64,000 nt of DNA. Origin: Pelagicoccus sp. GTDB taxonomy: Bacteria; Verrucomicrobiota; Verrucomicrobiia; Opitutales; Opitutaceae. Below the pieces are notes generated by a model. That model made no database searches. It saw only the letters and a program-made list of their open reading frames with translations, and was not told the DNA's origin. Shown here piece after piece: positions 57,025 through 64,000 of this stretch; position 1 is the stretch's first letter, and each line of letters opens with the position of its first letter. The DNA is taken from assembly GCA_028284635.1 (NCBI GenBank), contig JANQRJ010000090.1:29106-93105 (forward strand), given 5' to 3'. The position numbers and the translations under genes are program-made.

Positions 57025-57051
57025 GTTCCGACCAAGGACTTCACAGACTCG

Positions 57052-57090
57052 AGCGCTTCCCCGCATCCGCGGCGAGAAGCGCTTTTCTTT
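57052..57090 (+). terminator. Rho-independent terminator
   Basis: Stem AGCGCTTC / GAAGCGCT with a GC-rich loop is followed by TTTCTTT. It lies about 30 bp after the VPDSG-CTERM gene. Confidence 0.7.
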
Positions 57091-57297
57091 GCCCAGACGG
57101 ACATCTGAAGCAGAGAAGAGCCAGAGGGATAAAAAAATGGACATCGACCTATCAGCTAAGGCTGAGTCCGAAAACATAGCGAGGCAGTCACGCCGCCCTC
57201 ATTAATCTCGTCTGGAAAACGTTCCACCAGATAAATGTCTATCTACGAGCTCGTCATTTCCTGCCGCGATGGCCTGGATGGGCAAGGCAAGATCGGA

Positions 57298-58623
57298 TCA
57301 CTCCTTTAACCTGAAAAAGCTCGGCCCCTCTCCGGCGGAAATGGAGACCCCCTCCTCGAGCTCCGATCCACTCACCTGCTGCAGATCGCCGAAGCTGCTC
57401 AAATCGCCTTCGCTGCGCTGCAGCATCAGAGTAGTGGAATCGGGAACGCCGCTGGCTCGCAAGGTGAAGTCGCCAGACGAGCTGCGCGTCAGGCTGACAG
57501 GAAGATTCGCCAGATCCAGCCCCTGAACCACCACAAGCGGCAGCATGGGGGCAACGCTGTTTCCAAGCTCCGATATCTGGCTTGTCGAGCCATCCGCAGT
57601 GCTGACCGAGAAAACGGACGACTGCGAGCGCAGCGAAGCGGGGATGAAGCCCGTCCCCGCGTTCACCTGCTGGGAGACGGAAACCACCAGCGCTGTACCA
57701 TCCGCCGTCCAGGTCAATCCGGTGGGCACGAAACCAGGCTCGAAGGAGGTCAGGAGAGTCGCCCCGCTGCCATCGGAATTGGCGACGACCACTCGGCTCA
57801 CCCAAGGCTGCGTGCCCGTACTGGCATCGGGTACCAATACACTGAAGTAGGCCAGACCCGCGCCGCTCGGCGAGATCGATGGATAGGTGTGAATCGACGC
57901 GGTGCCAATAAAGGTCGACGGGTTTCGACTCCATTGCGGGGACGACAATTCGGCCGCCAGTACCCACTCGCCACTGCCAGGATCTCTATCGAAGCGGACG
58001 ATCGTCGGCAGTTCGATGGGCAAAGGATCTGATATGCCAATAAACCTATATAGCGGCGTCACAAAAGACTGGCTATTCGGAAAAAACGAAACCCCGCGAA
58101 ACTCCGCCGCGAACGCATCCGAAGTCGCGCCTCTGGCACCCGTCGGGTTGCTGATAATCACGCCATTGGCCGCGGAAACAATATTCAGTTCATTCGTGTT
58201 CGAGCCCGCCGTCCCACCGAGGCCACGAAAGATGGAGACCCCGTAAGCGATGAACTGCCCGTCGGGCGATATCTGACTGGAGAGCACGTCATTCCAAGTC
58301 TGGAAACCGCCATCGAAACCAGAGAAGTTATCTACGATGCGACTAGTCTGGCGAGTCGCCCGGTCGTATAGGTAGAGATCGGAACTCGGGTTGATGCCGT
58401 TTCCCTGCGGAGGGTCCGGAGCGCTGAAGGTCACGAACTGCCCGTCGCGAGACAGCCCCGGCAGATTGTGCGTCCCCAGGCCAGTGTTGATCGGGACGCT
58501 CGCCCCGTTGATCCGCTCGAACAGAGCCTGATTTGTATCCGTGCCGGAGGTGAAAAGCAACTGGCCCCGCACGCCCGTCGAGAAGCCAAGAAGAACGCAT
58601 ATCGCAAACAAGAGGACCCGCAT
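57298..58623 (-). CDS. Exported TolB/PD40-type beta-propeller protein
   Basis: The 441-residue protein from ATG 58623 has a signal peptide (VLLFAICVLLGFSTGVRG). PD40-like blades are visible as 'LSRDGQFVTFSAPDP', 'ISPDGQFIAYGVSIF', 'ISPSGAGLAYFSVL' and 'LTWTADGTALVVSVS'. The C-terminal 65 residues (LTRSSSGDFTLRASGVPDST to PSFFRL) form the 'L..S.DL..F' domain ending in FFRL that recurs in secreted proteins of this phylum. There is no Tol-Pal context, so this is not TolB itself. Role unknown. Confidence 0.8.
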   Translation of the reverse strand: MRVLLFAICVLLGFSTGVRGQLLFTSGTDTNQALFERINGASVPINTGLGTHNLPGLSRDGQFVTFSAPDPPQGNGINPSSDLYLYDRATRQTSRIVDNFSGFDGGFQTWNDVLSSQISPDGQFIAYGVSIFRGLGGTAGSNTNELNIVSAANGVIISNPTGARGATSDAFAAEFRGVSFFPNSQSFVTPLYRFIGISDPLPIELPTIVRFDRDPGSGEWVLAAELSSPQWSRNPSTFIGTASIHTYPSISPSGAGLAYFSVLVPDASTGTQPWVSRVVVANSDGSGATLLTSFEPGFVPTGLTWTADGTALVVSVSQQVNAGTGFIPASLRSQSSVFSVSTADGSTSQISELGNSVAPMLPLVVVQGLDLANLPVSLTRSSSGDFTLRASGVPDSTTLMLQRSEGDLSSFGDLQQVSGSELEEGVSISAGEGPSFFRLKE

Positions 58624-58962
58624 GATCACGTAATTGTCAAAAATTCGTAATGCCTCAAGCTTCAGAAGGTTACGAAAAGGTTACGATCGAAGATCTCCAC
58701 TGCGAGCAGACAGGGGGTATCTGAGGCAGAGATCGGTCGTGGTTCGACAGGCTCACCACGGTCAGTTCCTGCCAAAACCGAAGCGAGTTTCAACCTCGTC
58801 AAATCAGTCACCTAATTCCTAAACAGCTACAGCCTATCTACTCATCTACCCCGTCCGCAAAGATCTGGCTCCCAAGCTTCCGATTGACGCTTCGCGGCTA
58901 CTCGACTACGGGTCCTCCGAACAGTGTAGAACCCGCTCGCTAGGTCGCGTGGCCATAAACCA
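58624..58962. other. Intergenic region with a TTCGACAGGCTCACC repeat
   Basis: No gene is seen between these divergent genes. A short palindrome (CGTGGTTCGACAGGCTCACC, then ACG) at 58738-58760 recurs at 63808. Promoters of both flanking genes must lie here, but I see none clearly. Confidence 0.55.
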
Positions 58963-60159
58963 ATGAATTTAAAAAACCGCATCTTCTATCTCCCGCTCCT
59001 TTGCGCCCTTTGCCTTTTCATCGCAGGCTGCGGAGCATCGAACGAGAATTCTCCTAGCGCAGGATCCTCCAGCGGCAGCAATGTCACTGTATTTCGCGAA
59101 CACAAGGTCACCGACCCCGGCATGAACAACATCGTGGCATCCACCTTCCTAGTGCCCGAAGGCTGGGAGGTCAAAGGAGGATTGAGCCGCCCCAGTCCGC
59201 AATATTTCTCAATGGCCTATCTCCTGGATATCGCCTTTGCAGCGCCTGACGGACGACAAATCCGTTTTCTCCCCTCCCTGTCCTTCGAGTTCGGCAACAG
59301 CTACAATGCCCAACCCTTTTCTCCCACATCGAACGGAAACATGTACCTGCCCCTTCCCTCCTCTCCAGGCCAATGGGTGCTGGACATGGCGCAACGCAGT
59401 CCCGATCCGGAAGTCAGCAATCTTCGGCTCGTCTCCGAAAACGTAGAACCGGATATAACAAAGCTGCTCCAACAGCAGAACCAATATACCTATCAAAGCG
59501 TACAGCAGCTCAACGCCATGGGCATGCAGACAGGCATCTCCTCAAATTTCGACACGCAAGCCACGGTAGTCGTTCTTCAATACGACAAAGGAGGCAAAGC
59601 GCTGGAAGAAAGCATCCTAATCGCCTGGCAATACTATGTTAACTACATCCAAGACCAAATGTCCGGCGGCTACTGGGGTATCAACTTCATGTACTCTCTC
59701 AGCGGACCGGTGGGAACCAATTACCTAAACGATCCTCAACTCGCGGCGATTGCCCAATCCAATCGACCGAATCCCGTATGGGTCAATGAAATGAACAAGC
59801 ACTACGCCGCCATGGCTCGTATCCGCTCGAAAGGAGCCGCCGACAGGCAACGCCAGAATGCAGCCGCCCAGCAAAAGCTCTCTCAAACGCTCAGCGAAAC
59901 CAATGACATCATTGCAGGAGGATGGGCGAAGCGAAACGCGATCCAGCAAACTGGACACAGCAGCTATATCGATAGCATTCACGAAGTGACCCCCTACACG
60001 ATTCCAAGCGGCGAGACCGTCAAGCTGCCAAGTTTCTACGACAATGTATATACAGACAACAACGGCCGCTACATCCTAGCCAACGACGCCTTCTACAATC
60101 CAAACCAAGACGCGGCAGTAAATAACCAGGACTGGGTTCGCATCCAATCGCAGCGCTAA
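58963..60159 (+). CDS. Lipoprotein of unknown function
   Basis: The 398-residue protein has signal peptide FYLPLLCALCLFIAGC with a clear lipobox (IAGC), followed by a Ser/Gly-rich linker. The mature part begins with FREHKVTDPGMNNIVASTFL, has VPEGWEVKGGL, and a Gln/Ala-rich helical segment (RIRSKGAADRQRQNAAAQQK). It ends with a folded region (PYTIPSGETVKLPSFYDNVY) that resembles the tail of proteins carrying sequence ending in 'DNVYTDNNGRYILANDA'. I do not recognise a named family. It stands alone between intergenic repeats. Confidence 0.75.
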   Translation: MNLKNRIFYLPLLCALCLFIAGCGASNENSPSAGSSSGSNVTVFREHKVTDPGMNNIVASTFLVPEGWEVKGGLSRPSPQYFSMAYLLDIAFAAPDGRQIRFLPSLSFEFGNSYNAQPFSPTSNGNMYLPLPSSPGQWVLDMAQRSPDPEVSNLRLVSENVEPDITKLLQQQNQYTYQSVQQLNAMGMQTGISSNFDTQATVVVLQYDKGGKALEESILIAWQYYVNYIQDQMSGGYWGINFMYSLSGPVGTNYLNDPQLAAIAQSNRPNPVWVNEMNKHYAAMARIRSKGAADRQRQNAAAQQKLSQTLSETNDIIAGGWAKRNAIQQTGHSSYIDSIHEVTPYTIPSGETVKLPSFYDNVYTDNNGRYILANDAFYNPNQDAAVNNQDWVRIQSQR

Positions 60160-60508
60160 AGGCGTCCGCGGCGAGCGGGCTGCGGGCGAGCCGCCCGCGT
60201 TCCCAGAAGCAAACATGGTTCTCCCCGACAAAGCGGTACGATTGAAAGTGATGGGATTCTTGGGGAGCGCACGCGTCTCGCGTGCCGACTTGGGCGTCTC
60301 GCCCGAGTCTCTGATCCGGCATGCATTGTCCTGGGCGAGACGCCCAGGACTGCCCGCGGGACGCGGGCGCTCCCCGAGGCGAAATTCCCCATCACTTTTA
60401 ATCGCGCCCCAACAAAGCTCGGAACGACCTTTGAGCTGGTAGTCCGTATGCCACGGCTCTATTCATGCCAAACCCAACCAGCCTTTTCCAGTTCCAGCCT
60501 TTTCCCTC
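60160..60508. other. Repeat-filled intergenic region
   Basis: No gene is supported. A GC-rich palindrome (GGGCGAGCCGCCCGCG) occurs near 60185, and the long inverted-repeat element at 60262-60375 fills the centre. Confidence 0.55.
60262..60375. repeat. 114-bp REP/MITE-like inverted-repeat element
   Basis: Outer ends are GGGGAGCGC and GCGCTCCCC. Inside, GGGCGTCTCGCCC (60292-60304) and GGGCGAGACGCCC (60333-60345) are reverse complements, and CACGCGTCTCGCGTGC forms a small hairpin. The left end recurs alone at 47621. The element is non-coding. Confidence 0.75.
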
Positions 60509-63500
60509 ATGCCACCGCAGATCCTGCCGCGCCCCTTGCGAGCGCTTGGAGCGCTCTCCGCCCTCTCGCTACTCGCCAGCATCGGCTTCTCCCAAGTGCC
60601 ACCGCTCTCTCCGATCCACGTCGATACCGACGCCACCGGAGCTAACAACGGCTCCTCCTGGTCCGACGCCTACACCGACCTCCAATCAGCCCTGGCCGCC
60701 GCAACCGCCGACACCGAAATCTGGGTAGCCGCAGGCGTCTATAAGCCCACCGCCACCAGCGACCGCTCCATCGCCTTCAAGCTGAAAACCGGCGTCACGA
60801 TCCTCGGTGGCTTCGCCGGCACCGAAACAGAGGCCAGCCAGCGAAACCCCGACCCGACCACCAACGGCTGCATCCTCTCCGGAGACCTCGCCGGCGACGA
60901 CCAAGCCGACTTCGTCAACGTCGCCGAAAACAGCTACCACGTCGTCGACGGGCGCGGAGCCACCGGCGCCCTCCTCGACGGCTTCAAGATCCAAGGCGGC
61001 TTCGCCGACACCTCTGGCTCCTTCAACGAACGTGGAGCCGGAGCCGTCTTCAGCTCCGGCGACAGCGCCACACTCAAGAACCTCTGGTTCCACCGCAACA
61101 AAAGCGCCTTCGGCGGGGCCGTGTACACGAACGTCGGGACCCTCGGCATTGCCGCCTGCATCTTCACCGAAAACGAAGCGAACTACGGCGGAGCCATCTA
61201 CTTCAACCAAGGCAGCCACGAGATACAAAACACCCGCATCTACGCCAACCACGCCAACATCCAGGGCGGCGCCATCACCGCAGTCAAAGCCGTCGTACCC
61301 TGCTTCGGCTCGATCCTCGCTGCCAATACCAGCGAGGGAGGCGGAGGAGCCCTTGACGTGCGCAGCAGCGGACGCGTCGAACTGACCAACTGTAATGTAA
61401 TCGCCAATACATCCTCGTCCGGCACCACCGCCTTCCTCTTCGCCAGCAGCGGGACCGTATGGCTGCGAAACTCGATCATGCTCGACAACTCCCTCGAAGG
61501 CGGAGACCAGTTCGGCAGCAACGCCCCGGCCTTCTCCTCCGACAATGTTCTGTCCGGCTCTGACATATTCGTCTCTCCGCGGGGAGACGACGGCATCGCC
61601 GGCACGCTCGACGACGACTATCAGCTCGCCTTCCCAAACCCCGCCATCGGCAAAGCAGACGACAGTCTCGTCCCCCACGACCTTCTCGACCTGGACGCCG
61701 ACGGCAACGTCTCGGAAGACCTGCCCATTGACATGGTCGGAGCAAGCCGCTTACAGGGCGGACGCCTCGACATCGGCGCCCTCGAGAGCGACCGCGCCTT
61801 CACCTGGTTCGTCGATGCCACCCAGAGCGACACGCCCGACGGTCTGACCTGGGCCACCGCTTTCCCCTCGCTCGTCTCGGCTATCGCTAGTGCCGAGGAT
61901 GGAGACCAGATCTGGGTCGCGACAGGCCTCTATCTTCCCGGCGACACGCGAGAGTCTTCCTTCGTCATCGACAACACGGTTAAGGTCCTCGGCGGCTTCA
62001 CTCCCGGAGACGAACAGGAAGGCCAGCGCAACCCCAATCCTTTCACCAACGGCTGCATTCTCTCAGGAGACATCGGCGTCCTCGGCGACCACTCCGACAA
62101 TGCCTACCATGTAGTCACCCTCTCCGGCGCCGACGAGCGAGAACTGAGAGGCTTCGCTATTCGCCACGGCAATGCGGACGGACCGAGTTTCAGCCAGCAA
62201 AGAGGCGGAGGCATCAACTCCAGTTTCAGCGAGGGAGCCCTTCTCGACAATCTCCTCATCGAAGACAACCGCGCCTCCAGAGACGGGGGCGGCATCATGG
62301 CTCAAGGCTCCTTGAGAATCTTCAACTCCACCCTGAGAAACAACCACGCTGCAAACGACGGCGGAGGCATCTCGCTCGTCAGTTCCAGCGGCACGACAAA
62401 GCCCGCTATGCAAAACCTCGTCTTCGCCGCAAACCGCGCCGAAAACCGCGGCGGCGGCCTCCACCTCGAAGGCGACGCCGAACTCCAGCTGAGCCGCCTC
62501 GCCTTCTTCCGCAACCAATCTGGATTCATAGCGAGCGCCCTGTACAGTACGCACGGCGCGAGCCTCAATCTAAGCCAAAGCATCTTCGCCGAAAACCTCT
62601 GCGACGATCAAGGCTCCGCCATCAGAAAGGAAGGCCTCGGAACCACCGTCCTAGACAGGATCGCCTTCTTCGGCAACGGCGGCCTAAACGGAGGAGTAGT
62701 CGTCTCTCTATCCAACGGAGCAAGCAACGACATCTACAACAGCATCTTCGCCGGAAACCGCGTCTTCAGCCTCATAGGCAGCAACTTCACCACCTCCACT
62801 ATCGCCAACTGCACTCTCGTCCTCTCGCCCAACGACGACGCCATAACCGGGATCGAGGCAAACGTGACCCTCAGCAACAGCATCGTCCTCGGCGAGCAAA
62901 TCCGCGAAGTCTTCGACGACGTGAGAGACTCCACCTTCGCCTCCCGCTTCAACCTCATCCAGGGCGAAGACGGCTTCGCCGATCCCATGCTCAGACGACT
63001 CCCCGACTCCGGCGACGGCGACTGGCTCACGTATTCGGACAACGACTACGGAGACCTCTCCCTCCTGCCCAACTCGCCGGCAATCGACGCCGGCAGCAAC
63101 CCAGACGCCCAAACCGCAAACGCCGACTACGCCGGCGGAATCCGCCGATTCGACGATCCATCCATAGACGACACAGGCGACCCAGGAGCCGGCGCTCCCA
63201 TCGTCGACATCGGAGCCTACGAAGGCGCCCTCGAAACGAACTTCTGGCGACTCTACCCCGCTCTCTTCGCAAACGGCGACCTCAACGGGGACGGCCTGAC
63301 GAACTACCAGTCCTACGCCCACGGCGGCTCCCCCTTCTCCCTCGGCGAAGGAAACGCGACCCTCGAAATAAGCCACGAGGGCGAAGGAGCATTCGCCATA
63401 TCCCACACCAGAAGGACCGACAGCCCTGCCCTGCGCACCTACTATTCCCTCTCCAGCGACCTCAGAGCCTGGACCCTCCAAGAAGAGTCACCGTCCTACC

Positions 63501-63631
63501 TAGACAACTACACGACCACCCCCATCGACGAATACCGTGAACGCGTTACCGCCACCATAGCCCGCCAAACACTAGACGAGCCAGACACTTTCCATATCGA
63601 TCTGGAATTCCGCAACCCCACCGTCGACTAG
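60509..63631 (+). CDS. Exported duplicated right-handed beta-helix protein
   Basis: The 1040-residue protein has signal peptide ALGALSALSLLASIGFSQ. It holds two related halves (about 35-430 and 430-870). Each starts with 'VD...G.....G.SW..A...L..A......D.IWVA.G.Y' (NNGSSWSDAYTDLQSALAAA; PDGLTWATAFPSLVSAIASA) and continues into the pectin-lyase-like repeat pattern 'GGGI.......L.N..I..N.A..GGG'. Both have the 'RNP.P.TNGCILSGD' segment. The end has an EF-hand-like NGDLNGDGLTNYQSYAHGGS and a 'Y.LS.DL..W' tail. It may bind or cleave polysaccharide; no catalytic residues can be assigned. Confidence 0.85.
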   Translation: MPPQILPRPLRALGALSALSLLASIGFSQVPPLSPIHVDTDATGANNGSSWSDAYTDLQSALAAATADTEIWVAAGVYKPTATSDRSIAFKLKTGVTILGGFAGTETEASQRNPDPTTNGCILSGDLAGDDQADFVNVAENSYHVVDGRGATGALLDGFKIQGGFADTSGSFNERGAGAVFSSGDSATLKNLWFHRNKSAFGGAVYTNVGTLGIAACIFTENEANYGGAIYFNQGSHEIQNTRIYANHANIQGGAITAVKAVVPCFGSILAANTSEGGGGALDVRSSGRVELTNCNVIANTSSSGTTAFLFASSGTVWLRNSIMLDNSLEGGDQFGSNAPAFSSDNVLSGSDIFVSPRGDDGIAGTLDDDYQLAFPNPAIGKADDSLVPHDLLDLDADGNVSEDLPIDMVGASRLQGGRLDIGALESDRAFTWFVDATQSDTPDGLTWATAFPSLVSAIASAEDGDQIWVATGLYLPGDTRESSFVIDNTVKVLGGFTPGDEQEGQRNPNPFTNGCILSGDIGVLGDHSDNAYHVVTLSGADERELRGFAIRHGNADGPSFSQQRGGGINSSFSEGALLDNLLIEDNRASRDGGGIMAQGSLRIFNSTLRNNHAANDGGGISLVSSSGTTKPAMQNLVFAANRAENRGGGLHLEGDAELQLSRLAFFRNQSGFIASALYSTHGASLNLSQSIFAENLCDDQGSAIRKEGLGTTVLDRIAFFGNGGLNGGVVVSLSNGASNDIYNSIFAGNRVFSLIGSNFTTSTIANCTLVLSPNDDAITGIEANVTLSNSIVLGEQIREVFDDVRDSTFASRFNLIQGEDGFADPMLRRLPDSGDGDWLTYSDNDYGDLSLLPNSPAIDAGSNPDAQTANADYAGGIRRFDDPSIDDTGDPGAGAPIVDIGAYEGALETNFWRLYPALFANGDLNGDGLTNYQSYAHGGSPFSLGEGNATLEISHEGEGAFAISHTRRTDSPALRTYYSLSSDLRAWTLQEESPSYLDNYTTTPIDEYRERVTATIARQTLDEPDTFHIDLEFRNPTVD

Positions 63632-64000
63632 CCCTCCTCTTAATAATCTTCCTCCTAATCCTAATCTGGCAAAGCCAGCAGGCAAATAGGCGTTTAGTTT
63701 TTCCAAGCTAAAGACTAAAAAGCTCTCCTTTGATGTGATTGCGAATACATGCGAAAACGATCATGTTTGAGAGAGTGTTTAATAAGCTAATCAAGGTAGG
63801 GCTCGATCGCGGTTCGACAGGCTCACCGCCCTGAGCAGAGTCGAAGGGCCGAGCGAGCCGCGTCGGTTGGATTTCCATCAGGCTTTGCGGATCCCGCAGT
63901 CGCGCATAGGCGTCAACTTAAGCCGAAAGGCGGTGGGCAGGAGGGCAATGCTCCGTCATTGCCGCGGAGCCTACAGAGGGAACAACCGGTGCGGCAACGA
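63632..64000. other. Intergenic region at window end
   Basis: No gene is seen to the window edge. A weak inverted repeat (TTTAGT / ACTAAA) occurs near 63695-63720. A GGTTCGACAGGCTCACC repeat with TGAGCAGAGTCGAAGG lies at 63808-63847, and a GC-rich hairpin-like stretch near 63950. Confidence 0.5.

Noticed and set aside
57298..58623. TolB of the Tol-Pal system
   Set aside because: Propeller motifs only; it lacks the TolB N-terminal domain and Tol-Pal neighbours, and has the FFRL tail of other secreted proteins.
63808..63847. tRNA T-arm-like GGTTCGA
   Set aside because: No cloverleaf can be drawn around it; the same string recurs as an intergenic repeat at 58738.

Overview
The window looks like a chromosomal segment from a marine-type Verrucomicrobiota bacterium, most likely class Opitutae (Pelagicoccus/Puniceicoccales-like). 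This placement is inferred from three things. There is a VPDSG-CTERM-type sorting tail (56329-57024). There are several secreted proteins with the C-terminal EF-hand-like 'DxDxDG' and 'FFRL' tails common in that phylum. There is a TIGR02597-type exported protein. The SecA has the long insertion also seen in Bacteroidetes-type SecA. No rRNA, tRNA, CRISPR array or complete transposase was recognised.

Layout. 1-4.5 kb: two sulfotransferase-like genes (the first cut by the window edge) and a pair of exported proteins. 4.8-14.6 kb, housekeeping: secA, a UDP-glucuronate decarboxylase, an MFS transporter overlapping tgt, a trpG/pabA amidotransferase, nrdR, an unknown gene, a HIT protein and a glycerophosphodiesterase. 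14.6-23.8 kb: a PaaX-like regulator flanked by two copies of one 26-bp palindrome, then a probable operon of ABC ATPase, ABC permease, GldG-like protein, DUF4340 protein and a large AsmA-like protein. 24.0-28.9 kb: a promoter with two candidate NrdR boxes, nrdB, nrdA and a strong terminator. nrdR, about 12 kb upstream, probably represses this unit.

29-47 kb is the accessory region. It is locally AT-rich and rich in pseudogenes and repeats. It holds a 1193-residue exported propeller protein, two large paralogous M60 (enhancin-like) metallopeptidases, a lipoprotein hydrolase, a periplasmic/outer-membrane protein, two adjacent LuxR-type regulators, an XRE regulator, a truncated metallophosphoesterase and a small exported protein bracketed by terminal inverted repeats. 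At least four copies of a dispersed repeat and several palindromic MITE-like elements lie among them.

47-64 kb: a cupin_5 protein, a CNNM/CBS transporter, a DUF4266-DUF3570-thioredoxin trio, a divergent PRPP synthetase, a membrane protein plus family-2 glycosyltransferase pair bracketed by 39-bp direct repeats, the VPDSG-CTERM protein, a secreted PD40-type propeller, a lipoprotein and a 1040-residue duplicated beta-helix protein.

Most notable signals: (1) a class I NrdB with all six metal ligands but Leu where the radical Tyr should be, behind a promoter with NrdR boxes spaced 31 bp; (2) intergenic spacers filled from stop codon to next start codon by inverted, roughly 7-bp-periodic arrays, including the nrdB-nrdA spacer; (3) a Tgt lacking two of its four zinc ligands; (4) tandem degenerate copies of the NrdA redox tail after the nrdA stop; (5) the matched palindromes around the PaaX-like regulator; (6) the inverted-repeat-bounded cassette at 42.8-43.4 kb.
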